DNA from: a bacterium UBP6_UBA1177
GTDB lineage: Bacteria; UBP6; UBA1177
Length of the DNA: 31,055 bases
Assembly: GCA_002310995.1 (NCBI GenBank)
Contig: DBYV01000025.1
Coordinates: 1 to 31,055, forward strand
Direction: 5' to 3'
Positions 8,954 through 16,619 of this stretch are shown piece by piece (position 1 is the first letter of the stretch; every line of letters starts with the position of its first letter). The position numbers were made by a program, and so were the translations under genes. Below the pieces are notes generated by a model. It was not told where the DNA came from, searched no databases, and was given only the letters and a program-made list of their open reading frames with translations.

Positions 8954-8978
8954 GAGACGTGTCAGGTCACGTCTCTAC
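8954..8978 (-). terminator. GTAGAGACG palindromic repeat, copy 2 (CAGG core), possible terminator
   Basis: Read on the minus strand, GAGACGTG and CACGTCTC form an 8-bp stem around a short ACCTGA-type loop, followed by GTTTTTGA. This resembles a weak intrinsic terminator for the cysteine-rich lipoprotein gene. The TAG stop of that gene (8975-8977) lies inside the repeat's GTAGAGAC arm. Confidence 0.55.
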
Positions 8979-11900
8979 AATCCCTCACATTCGTTCGTTT
9001 GTTCATTCCAATAGGAAACTTTATTGCACATAAAGCTGCAATCCTCCATCGGCGGAATCTCCGTGCTGTAGAAAGCCGTTGATGACGGATACCACTCCTG
9101 ACCGGTCCATGTCTGAGAGATTATTCCCGAGCCGTTCCACTCCGCGTTATCAGGAAGCCCGTCGCATTCAATACCATCTCTGGTTGCAGCAATACACCGT
9201 CCCGACTCATAGCTTATTTGATAGTTTTCCTTGCATCTGTAAGAGCAGTCGGATTCACCGGATTCGTCGTAAACCGGCTGCGGCGTGCTCCAGATTTCAC
9301 CGTTCCAGACCGGCGTGTAATAGCCGTTTCCTACCCATTCGGTATTAGTCGGTGAGTCCGGACATTCTTCAGGAGCTCTGGTGTCGGATTCGCACTCACC
9401 TCTATCATCAAGATAGTGGAAGCCTTCTGCGCAGTCGAAGCAGCAGTCACAGGTGTCGCCGCCGGCATACTGCGTTGTTACCTGGAATGTCATGCTGAAA
9501 ATATACTGACCGTGCTGACCGTTGTCTGTCCATACCGAATTTTCAGGTTTAGCACTGCAATCGGTAACATTGTTTCCCGTAAGAGCACAGTACGGATCAT
9601 CCGGATCAGTGTCGTTGAGCAGACGATCCTGAGGACATTCGCACTTTTCGAGATCTTCATTCCACTCGAAACCGTCAAGACATCTGAAGGAGCAGTCGGT
9701 ATATTCTTCTTCACTGTAGGTCGGTTCAGCTACATACCAGTATCCTGTAGCATCGCCGTGATCGCCTTCATTTACCCAGTAACGATAATAAGTGTCATTT
9801 ACCCATTCAGCATAATCAGGAAGCTCTCCTTCACATTCAGTGTACTCTCCGGAGTTAGAAACACAGTGACCGTTTTCAACATGGAACTCGTCGTCACATC
9901 CGATGCAACCTTCGAGGCAGAAGCCATATTCTGTGTTGTGTTCGCCGTCGTCACAGACTTCATCGCCGTTGAGTATGCCGTCACCGCAGACAGGCTCAGG
10001 ATCGCACGTGGAAGTATTTGCGTTCCATTCGTATCCTTCGGAACATTTGAAGTGACACTCTTCGGTGCTTTCAGCTTCGTTGTAGGAACCGGTTTCAGTC
10101 GGAAGCCATGCTTCGCCAGACCATGTCTGTGTGATCGACCAAGCTGTGTTCCACTCTGCGTTCGGAGGAAGATTTGTGCAGTCAACACGTCTGGTTTGAG
10201 CAACACACGATCCGTCACTCCACTCGTAATTTTCCTTGCATTTGAAGAAGCATTCTTCAGTACTTGCCGTTTCGCTGTAAACTAAAGTTACTGACGGAAG
10301 CCATTCTTCACCTGACCATGTCTGGGTAATCGACGAAGCCGTGTTCCTCTCTGCATTTGCAGGAGGTTCCGGGCAGTTTTCCTGTCTGGTTGCAGCTACG
10401 CAAGCTTCAGTCTTGTCATTCCAATTATAGTTTTCACTGCATTTGAAACGGCACTCTTCAGTGCTTGCCGCTTCGTTGTAGACTGTATCTGTTGCCGGAA
10501 GCCATGCTTCACCGCTCCATGTCTGAGTGATCGCCGAAACTGTGTTCCACTCTGCATTTGCAGGAGGCTCGGAGCAATTTTCCCTTCTGGTCTGAGCTAC
10601 GCAGGATGCCGAAGCATTGCTCCAGTCGTAATTTTCCTTACATTTGAAGCGGCATTCTTCTTCGCTTGCCTCTTCGTTGTAAACTAAAGTTGCCGACGGA
10701 AGCCATGCTTCACCGCTCCATGTCTGAGTGATTGACTCAGCCGTGTTCCTCTCTGCATTTGCAGGAGGTTCGGGGCAGTTTTCTTCTCTGGTTGCAGCTA
10801 CGCAAATTTCATCACCGGCATTCCAATTATAATTTTCCTTGCATTTGAAGAAGCATTCTTCGGTGCTTGCCTCATCGCTGTAAACTGAAGTTGCCGACGG
10901 GAGCCATTCTTCACCGTTCCATGTCTGGGTGATTGACGTAGCCGTGTTCCTCTCTGCATTTGCAGGAGGTTCAGAGCAGTTAGCCTGTTGGGTTGCTGCT
11001 ACGCAAGTCCCGCCATTAGCATTCCAATTATAGTTTTCATTGCATTTGAAACTGCAGTCCTCGGTTTCGCCGGGATTTGCGTTGTAGAAAGCAGCTGCCG
11101 AAGGAAGCCATGCCTCCCCGCTCCAAGTCTGAGTAATCTTTCCTGAATGGTTCCACTGTGCGTTGTCAGGAAGATCTTCACAATCAATATCTTCCTGAGT
11201 CGAAGCTACACAGGCATTGTTTTTCCATTCGTAATTTTCCTTGCATTTGAAGAAGCACTCGTCGGTGCTGTCATCGGCACTGTAAACTGAAATTGCAGAC
11301 GGAAGCCATTCTTCACCCGACCATGTCTGAGTGATCGACGTAGCCGTGTTCCGCACTGCGTTTTCAGGAGGTTCGGAGCAGTTCGCCGGTCTGGTTGCAG
11401 CTACACAAGCTTCAGTATCATCATTCCAGTTATAGTTTTCCTTGCATTTGAAACGGCATTCCTTGGTGCTTGCCTCTTCATTGTAAACTCCGTCTGTTAC
11501 CGGAAGCCATGTTTCGCCCGACCATGTCTGGGTTATTGACGCAGCCGTATTCCACTGAGCGTTGTCAGGAAGTCCTTCGCACTCGCTCTCCATCGTGTCA
11601 GGAACACATTCCGTGCCGTTCCATGTAGCGTGATCGAAACAGTTTACCGTGCAGTCGTCTGAACATCTGTTGCCCGTTCCGAAACCGTCACCGACTCCCG
11701 GAGCCGCCTTGTCGCAGGCTTCGCCGTGATCTTCGTCGACATTTCCGTCACCGCAGTAGGAAACATATCCATCGTCCGGCTGACAGGATGACGTGCAGAC
11801 CGTGCAGCTTGTTTCGCCGTAAGCGCAGTCTGTTCTTCCGTTCTCCTCTCTTTTGTCGCAGAGTTCACCGTTACTTCCGTCGACAACCCCGTCGCCGCAG

Positions 11901-13462
11901 TAGGAAGTTGTACCCTGAACCGGCTGGCAGTTACTGCTGCAGAGCGTGCAGCTCTCATCGCCGTAATCGCAGTTTGTTCTGCCGTTTGCAGCAGCATCGT
12001 CGCAGACTTCGCCGTGATCTTCGTCGACAAGTCCGTCACCGCAGTAGGAAACATAACCCTCATCGGGCTGGCAGTTTGACGCGCAGACTGTGCAACTTGT
12101 TTCGCCGTAAGCACAGTCGGTATTTCCGTTATTTGCACCGTTGTCACATACTTCGCCGTTTGCGGTATCGATATTTCCGTCGCCGCAGTGGGGAGCCAGA
12201 CCGTTGCAATCAGCGTTGCAGTAACTGTAAGTTCCGTTGAGTACGCCGTCGTCGCAGGTTTCGCCGTATTCTTCATCTACATAGTCATCGCCGCAGCGAG
12301 GAGCCAGACCGTTGCAATCAGCGTTGCAGTAACCGTATTTTCCGTTATTCGCACCGTCGTCGCAGTCCTCGACATCTTCATCAACGATTCCGTCGCCGCA
12401 GAAAGAGGTGCTTCCTTCAGCAATCTTGCAATCAGCCGTGCAGACAGTGCAGTTCTCATCGCCGTAAGCACAAGTAATGATGCCGTTGCTAAAGCCTTCA
12501 TCACACTCTTCGCCGTTTGCGGTATCCTTTACTTCGTCGCCGCAGAAAGAAGTGGTTCCTTCAGCGATCTGGCAGTCATCAGTACAAACATGGCAGGATG
12601 TTTTACCGTAAACGCATTCTGTCTTGCCGTTTTCGGCACCATTGTCGCACTCCTCGTCAGGATCAACTTTGCCGTTTCCGCATTCCGGAACGTATATATC
12701 TTCATCAGCATCGTCCACGTCATCGACATCATCTTTATCGTCAGCATCATCCGGCTCTTCAACAGGATGATCCTGATCAAGCACGATGAATGTATAAGCC
12801 GTAAAGTGACCTGTTGTCATCATGATCGGATCACCTGCAGCTGCTGTCATAATCGGGTCACCTGCTGCATTCGTCATGATAGGATCTCCTGCCGATGCAA
12901 GCATAATCGGGTCGCCTGCTGCAGCCATCATTATCGGGTCTCCCGCCGCCTGCTGCATAATCGGATCACCTGCTGCATTCAGCATGATCGGATCGCCCGC
13001 CGCACTCTGCATAATCGGGTCACCTGCCGCATCTTTGCCCATAAGGACTGCGTATTCGCCATGTTCACTATAGCTCCATTCACCCTCGGATTCTCTGTAA
13101 ACAGCGGCTACGACATGACCTTTAAATGCTTCGGTAGCCTTCATTTTGATGATTACAGGTTTTTTGAATATCGTGCCGGAAGGCTCGAATTCGACAACCT
13201 GACTTACGACTTGTTCGCCTTCAGCCGTAGCATGGTGTGAAGATTCATAAACCGTAACCGTAATAGTCGTATCTCCTTCAAGAGCGCCGCTTGGAATATC
13301 GACGGCAACAGAATCATCCGAAGTCTTGACAGTAGCGCCTTCTTCGGAAGAAACCTGTTGTGTTACTTTCTCCTTTACGACATCCTTTTTTTTCTTGTCG
13401 CCGCAAGAAGCAGCAAGAAAAACCAAAAAAACAACCAAAACCAAAGTAAAAATGCGTTTCAT
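8975..13462 (-). CDS. Cysteine-rich giant lipoprotein: ZU5-like domain with GDPIM array, Myxococcus-type disulfide repeats, 12 tandem WSGE repeats (paralog 3)
   Basis: 1495 aa. The lipobox is LAASC (Cys20). The ZU5-like part (about 38-140), the GDPIM array (144-214) and GHFTAYTF match the other paralogs, but the head is different. Residues about 259-607 hold eight cysteine-rich repeats of the CGDGxxDxxxGExCDxG type (Myxococcus disulfide repeat / DUF4215). Residues 624-1152 hold eight near-identical repeats of about 65 aa with the pattern PPANAEWN, ITQTWSGE, WLPS, ECxFKCKENYxWN, CVAxTR, each with four cysteines. One more disulfide repeat and four degenerate copies complete the protein. It has a GGGAGA ribosome site 6 nt before the ATG and a promoter at 13495-13522. 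The stop codon is embedded in a palindromic repeat. The many even-numbered cysteines suggest an oxidised, exported, rod-like protein. Function unknown. Confidence 0.9.
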   Translation of the reverse strand: MKRIFTLVLVVFLVFLAASCGDKKKKDVVKEKVTQQVSSEEGATVKTSDDSVAVDIPSGALEGDTTITVTVYESSHHATAEGEQVVSQVVEFEPSGTIFKKPVIIKMKATEAFKGHVVAAVYRESEGEWSYSEHGEYAVLMGKDAAGDPIMQSAAGDPIMLNAAGDPIMQQAAGDPIMMAAAGDPIMLASAGDPIMTNAAGDPIMTAAAGDPIMMTTGHFTAYTFIVLDQDHPVEEPDDADDKDDVDDVDDADEDIYVPECGNGKVDPDEECDNGAENGKTECVYGKTSCHVCTDDCQIAEGTTSFCGDEVKDTANGEECDEGFSNGIITCAYGDENCTVCTADCKIAEGSTSFCGDGIVDEDVEDCDDGANNGKYGYCNADCNGLAPRCGDDYVDEEYGETCDDGVLNGTYSYCNADCNGLAPHCGDGNIDTANGEVCDNGANNGNTDCAYGETSCTVCASNCQPDEGYVSYCGDGLVDEDHGEVCDDAAANGRTNCDYGDESCTLCSSNCQPVQGTTSYCGDGVVDGSNGELCDKREENGRTDCAYGETSCTVCTSSCQPDDGYVSYCGDGNVDEDHGEACDKAAPGVGDGFGTGNRCSDDCTVNCFDHATWNGTECVPDTMESECEGLPDNAQWNTAASITQTWSGETWLPVTDGVYNEEASTKECRFKCKENYNWNDDTEACVAATRPANCSEPPENAVRNTATSITQTWSGEEWLPSAISVYSADDSTDECFFKCKENYEWKNNACVASTQEDIDCEDLPDNAQWNHSGKITQTWSGEAWLPSAAAFYNANPGETEDCSFKCNENYNWNANGGTCVAATQQANCSEPPANAERNTATSITQTWNGEEWLPSATSVYSDEASTEECFFKCKENYNWNAGDEICVAATREENCPEPPANAERNTAESITQTWSGEAWLPSATLVYNEEASEEECRFKCKENYDWSNASASCVAQTRRENCSEPPANAEWNTVSAITQTWSGEAWLPATDTVYNEAASTEECRFKCSENYNWNDKTEACVAATRQENCPEPPANAERNTASSITQTWSGEEWLPSVTLVYSETASTEECFFKCKENYEWSDGSCVAQTRRVDCTNLPPNAEWNTAWSITQTWSGEAWLPTETGSYNEAESTEECHFKCSEGYEWNANTSTCDPEPVCGDGILNGDEVCDDGEHNTEYGFCLEGCIGCDDEFHVENGHCVSNSGEYTECEGELPDYAEWVNDTYYRYWVNEGDHGDATGYWYVAEPTYSEEEYTDCSFRCLDGFEWNEDLEKCECPQDRLLNDTDPDDPYCALTGNNVTDCSAKPENSVWTDNGQHGQYIFSMTFQVTTQYAGGDTCDCCFDCAEGFHYLDDRGECESDTRAPEECPDSPTNTEWVGNGYYTPVWNGEIWSTPQPVYDESGESDCSYRCKENYQISYESGRCIAATRDGIECDGLPDNAEWNGSGIISQTWTGQEWYPSSTAFYSTEIPPMEDCSFMCNKVSYWNEQTNECEGL
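10000..11593 (-). repeat. Eight tandem ~195-nt units encoding the WSGE/FKCKENY repeat
   Basis: The motif for GExWLP plus ITQTWSGE recurs about every 195-210 nt (near 10106, 10301, 10497, 10695, 10893, 11103, 11298 and 11499). The units are close to identical at the DNA level, so copy number may vary between strains and short-read assembly may collapse here. Confidence 0.85.
11650..12690 (-). repeat. Eight cysteine-rich CGDG...CD.G disulfide repeats
   Basis: Encodes about 350 residues made of eight CGDG/CGNG repeats of 30-40 aa. Long units contain a CxYGxxxCxxCxxxC segment; short units end in YCNADCNGLAP. This matches the Myxococcus cysteine-rich repeat family. Confidence 0.85.
12821..13033 (-). 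repeat. GDPIM nonapeptide array in paralog 3
   Basis: Encodes residues 144-214. All eight registers are intact here (first one 8 aa, then seven of 9 aa), giving 71 residues, the same length as the arrays with only seven recognisable copies. Confidence 0.9.
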
Positions 13463-13494
13463 AAAAAATCTCCCACAAAAAAAATTGCCGCATT

Positions 13495-13522
13495 ATTATT
13501 TATATATAACAGAATTTTTCAA
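13495..13522 (-). promoter_or_regulatory. Predicted sigma70-type promoter of paralog 3
   Basis: On the minus strand TTGAAA (13517-13522) and AATAAT (13495-13500) are 16 nt apart. The surrounding TTCTTGAAAAA...TTCTGT...TATAAATAATAA resembles the upstream region of paralog 4, so the two genes probably share promoter architecture. Confidence 0.5.
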
Positions 13523-13541
13523 GAAAAAACATGAAACTCAG

Positions 13542-13565
13542 CCGCCGTTCCCTAGATTTCCTACT
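13542..13565. repeat. CCGCCGTTCCCTAGA repeat fragment
   Basis: CCGCCGTTCCCTAGA followed by a degenerate second 9-nt unit (TTTCCTACT), then a GTTGC..GCAAC mini-hairpin. It is related to the array at 2342-2460 and again lies close to a GAGACG palindrome. Confidence 0.55.
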
Positions 13566-13583
13566 GTTGCGGCAGCAACAAAA

Positions 13584-13608
13584 GAGACGTTTCAGGCCAC
13601 GTCTCTAC
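13584..13608 (-). terminator. GTAGAGACG palindromic repeat, copy 3 (CAGG core), possible terminator
   Basis: On the minus strand GAGACGT pairs with ACGTCTC across a GGCCTGA-type loop and is followed by TTTTGTT. It carries the TAG stop codon (13605-13607) of paralog 4 in its GTAGAGAC arm, exactly as copy 2 does for paralog 3. A terminator role is plausible but not strong. Confidence 0.55.
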
Positions 13609-16469
13609 ATTTCTCCACCGGAAACACAGCGAACTCTGGCACCGACATACTCTGAAGCTGAATATTCTTGACCAAACATGAAATTGAAAAGCATATAGGG
13701 TTCATCCTGATTGTCAGGATTTTCATCTGAAGACCACAGAGACTCTACATCGCCGAAAAGAGTGTTTTTTCCTTTCGTATTCGGCGTATCGAACTCCTCG
13801 ACCAGCATAAGTCTGCGAAGTTCATCAAGTGTCGGCACTCTCCAGCCGCTTTCAGCACCTTCCTCAGAAAGTCCGGAGCAGTATTCTGCCGCTGCGGAAA
13901 AAGTCATATAGTTATCTGAAACCTGAGACCATAAAATGTGTATATCTTCCTCAATATCCTGTGTGTACGGAAATTCGTAATCGGGCAGCGTTTCGTCAAG
14001 AACGCACCTTGCTATAACGCCATTAGCGGAGAAGAACTCGGAAAGTGCACCGTAATCAGTGTATATCGCCCACATGCCTTCCTCGCCGTCTCCCGAAACA
14101 AGAGTTCCGTAGTCACGCAGTTTTGATTCAAATGCAGCCTCGTTTTCTAGCGTACATGCCGCCTGGTCGTAACATGAACTTTCAATGCAGGCTGTCGTGA
14201 CTCCGCAGGTTCCGCCCGTTTTCAGCTTGTCGTCTGCGACCAGAGTCCTGAGTTCGTCTATAGACGGGATTCTCCATTTGCGCTTGCCGTTTACAGTCAG
14301 TCTGCGGCATGATTCAGCTATTTCCTGCCATGTTGTGCCGTCTCCTGACTCCTCTACACCTGTATTTGAGGAAAGCATCATTTTGGGTGACCAGACTGTA
14401 TTTCCGTTTTTGCACGGTGTGTAGCCGATTTTTTCGTCGCACTCTGGGATTCCGTCAGCCGGAGCAGCCGTAAGATCGCTTCTGACACAGCGGACTGAGA
14501 AACGCGTTCCGCTCAATCCTCTGACAGATCTTACCTGACCCTCTCCGCCTTCTTCATCAGACAAAACATAATCGACCCTTCCTTCATACATTGAAACCGC
14601 CCACGGCTGGACTTCAGCGCCGTAGCCGGTTGAAATTCTGGGTGTCGAAGAAACAAAAACATTGGCCGTCATGCCCGGGAAAGATGAAAGAATTACCCTC
14701 TCTGTATCCGGAGAATCTCCGTCATCCGAAGTCTCCCCGTCATCAGACTCTTCCGGATCTTCGCCCGTCGGATCTTCACTTTCGGGCTCCGGACTTGGCA
14801 TCCTTGAATAGTCGAGAAGCGTTGCCAGCTCGTTTCTGTTCGGAAGTCTCCAGTCCGAATATCCCGCATATTCAAGGTTTTCGCAGTATTCAAGTGCTTC
14901 TTTCCAGGTTTTTCCCGAAACGAAACTCTTCTGCCACAACAGCTTTGTCGAAGAATCGCGGATTGCCTCTTCACCGTTTACAGTTTCGGAAGTATAGTTT
15001 CCTGCTTGTCCGTATTCATCTCCGCTTACACACATAACAGCGTTTTCAGAACCCTGATCTGTGGTCATAAGGCTTCCGTCATTGTAGAAATAGAGACTTT
15101 CCTCGGAAGTCCAGAACGACGAACTTCCCCCTTCTTCAGAAGATTGCGCAAGCTCCTTGAAATAAAGCTTTCTTAAGGCGACATCCGTACCGTCACTGTC
15201 AACAATCGAGAGAAACTCTTTCGGAGTCGGAAGTCTCCACGTTTTACCGTCGTAAGTAAGACCGCTGCACAAATCCGACATTGCAGCAAAACTGCCTCTT
15301 GCACCGGTATAAAGCCAGATAAGACCGGTGACATTGTCCTTTATCTCCTGATAAATCTCTTCATCTGCATTGGCCGCAGCTTTCGGAAGTCTTTCAAAAC
15401 TCTGCGGAACGCACGATTTTCTGCTTATATAGTTCGCATCCTGACCGTAAAATTCATCGTTTACGCCGGGACATTCAAAAGTTGCACCAGCTGTGTAAGC
15501 TAAATTATCATCGTCAGACACTTCAACATTAATATTGGAAGCATTTACGCAAGTTCTCGAACCTGTGCATACAACTTCGGAATAAACAGGTTCCGGCTCC
15601 GGAATGGTATCTTCGTCAGTTTCCGGCGTGTCAGTGTCGTCAGCCGGCTCATCGTCATCCGTTTCCGCAACAGGTTCGTCATCGTCTGTTTCAGCCGGTT
15701 CACTGTCACCGTCATCAACAGGGTCTTCATCATCAGTATCGTCCGAATCGTCGGAAGGTTTCTGTTCTTTCGGGTCGAGGATAATAAAAGTATATTCCGT
15801 GAAGTGTCCTGTCGTCATCATTATAGGATCTCCGGCAGCTGCATTCATAATCGGGTCACCTGCCGCAGCTCCCATTATCGGGTCACCAGCAGAAGCAAGC
15901 ATAATCGGGTCGCCAGCCGCACTGGTCATTATAGGATCACCAGCTGCTGTAAGTGCTCCGTCAGAATTTACACCCAGCATTATCGGATCGCCTGCCGAAC
16001 TTACTCCCATCATTATCGGGTCGCCGGCCTCGTCCCTGCCGAGAACCGCACGCTCGCCGTTTTCGCTGTAGCTCCACTTTCCTTCTGCTTCGTTGTAAAC
16101 TGCCGCAGCAACAATTTTATTTTCAAAACCCTCTTCAACAGGCATCTTAATGACAATGGGTTTTTTGAATATCGTGCCGTTCGGCTCGAAGTTGACTACC
16201 TTGCTGACGATTTTGCCTTTCTCATCCGAATATTCAGACGCGTCATAAATCGTCATCGTGATTGTTGTGTTGTCATCAAGAGCGCCGCCAGGAATCTCGA
16301 CCGAAGTCTTTCCGTCGGAACTTTTAACCGTTCCTCCCTCTTCAGCAGAAATTTCTTTCGAGACCTGCTCTTCAAACTCAAGAGTTTTCTCTTCTTTTTT
16401 CTTCTTGTTGCACGAAACAACAGCGAAAATCAAAAGAAAAACACAAATCAGACTAAAAACACGTTTCAT
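13605..16469 (-). CDS. Surface lipoprotein: ZU5-like domain with GDPIM array, acidic stalk, four DUF1566 units (paralog 4)
   Basis: 954 aa from the ATG at 16469, chosen because TGGAGG lies 5 nt upstream and because this start aligns with the MKRxF of the paralogs; a TTG at 16481 would add MEER but place the ribosome site inside the gene. The lipobox is VVSC (Cys20). The ZU5-like part is at about 42-143, the GDPIM array at 146-217, then GHFTEYTF and an acidic stalk. A cysteine-containing neck (VVCTGS, GRDEFYGQ-like, SRKSCVP) precedes four DUF1566 units that end near residues 480, 663, 823 and 954. Unit 2 has an acidic insertion (SPEPESEDPTGEDPEESDD) in its loop before FPGM. The N-terminus is more diverged from paralogs 1 and 2 than those are from each other. 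Function unknown; a cell-surface binding protein is the likely class. Confidence 0.9.
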   Translation of the reverse strand: MKRVFSLICVFLLIFAVVSCNKKKKEEKTLEFEEQVSKEISAEEGGTVKSSDGKTSVEIPGGALDDNTTITMTIYDASEYSDEKGKIVSKVVNFEPNGTIFKKPIVIKMPVEEGFENKIVAAAVYNEAEGKWSYSENGERAVLGRDEAGDPIMMGVSSAGDPIMLGVNSDGALTAAGDPIMTSAAGDPIMLASAGDPIMGAAAGDPIMNAAAGDPIMMTTGHFTEYTFIILDPKEQKPSDDSDDTDDEDPVDDGDSEPAETDDDEPVAETDDDEPADDTDTPETDEDTIPEPEPVYSEVVCTGSRTCVNASNINVEVSDDDNLAYTAGATFECPGVNDEFYGQDANYISRKSCVPQSFERLPKAAANADEEIYQEIKDNVTGLIWLYTGARGSFAAMSDLCSGLTYDGKTWRLPTPKEFLSIVDSDGTDVALRKLYFKELAQSSEEGGSSSFWTSEESLYFYNDGSLMTTDQGSENAVMCVSGDEYGQAGNYTSETVNGEEAIRDSSTKLLWQKSFVSGKTWKEALEYCENLEYAGYSDWRLPNRNELATLLDYSRMPSPEPESEDPTGEDPEESDDGETSDDGDSPDTERVILSSFPGMTANVFVSSTPRISTGYGAEVQPWAVSMYEGRVDYVLSDEEGGEGQVRSVRGLSGTRFSVRCVRSDLTAAPADGIPECDEKIGYTPCKNGNTVWSPKMMLSSNTGVEESGDGTTWQEIAESCRRLTVNGKRKWRIPSIDELRTLVADDKLKTGGTCGVTTACIESSCYDQAACTLENEAAFESKLRDYGTLVSGDGEEGMWAIYTDYGALSEFFSANGVIARCVLDETLPDYEFPYTQDIEEDIHILWSQVSDNYMTFSAAAEYCSGLSEEGAESGWRVPTLDELRRLMLVEEFDTPNTKGKNTLFGDVESLWSSDENPDNQDEPYMLFNFMFGQEYSASEYVGARVRCVSGGEM
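15819..16031 (-). repeat. GDPIM nonapeptide array in paralog 4
   Basis: Encodes residues 147-217 with seven AGDPIM copies and a degenerate stretch (LGVNSDGAL) in the fourth register. The LASAGDPIM unit is third from the end, as in the other three paralogs. Confidence 0.88.
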
Positions 16470-16508
16470 ACGTTCCTCCAAAGTTAAATTAACACACAGT
16501 TCTTATTA

Positions 16509-16536
16509 TTTATACATACAGACAGAATTTTTTCAA
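16509..16536 (-). promoter_or_regulatory. Predicted sigma70-type promoter of paralog 4
   Basis: On the minus strand TTGAAA (16531-16536) and TATAAA (16509-16514) are separated by 16 nt, about 40 nt before the start codon at 16469. Confidence 0.6.
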
Positions 16537-16619
16537 GAAAATTTGATGATACGAGAACATAAAAATTGCATTTTCCTCACCCTTGGTTATTCTTGCGGGC
16601 AATTTTGCCGGAGGCTGAA

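Noticed and set aside
2467..16469. DUF1566 proteins as variable targets of a diversity-generating retroelement
   Set aside because: DUF1566 domains are reported among targets of such elements, but no reverse transcriptase, template repeat or adenine-biased variable region is visible. A genome search for a reverse transcriptase near a near-identical DUF1566 3' end would settle it.
16482..16619. A clear promoter for the prmA operon
   Set aside because: The gap is AT-rich but no pair of -35 and -10 elements with good spacing stands out on the + strand, so none was called.
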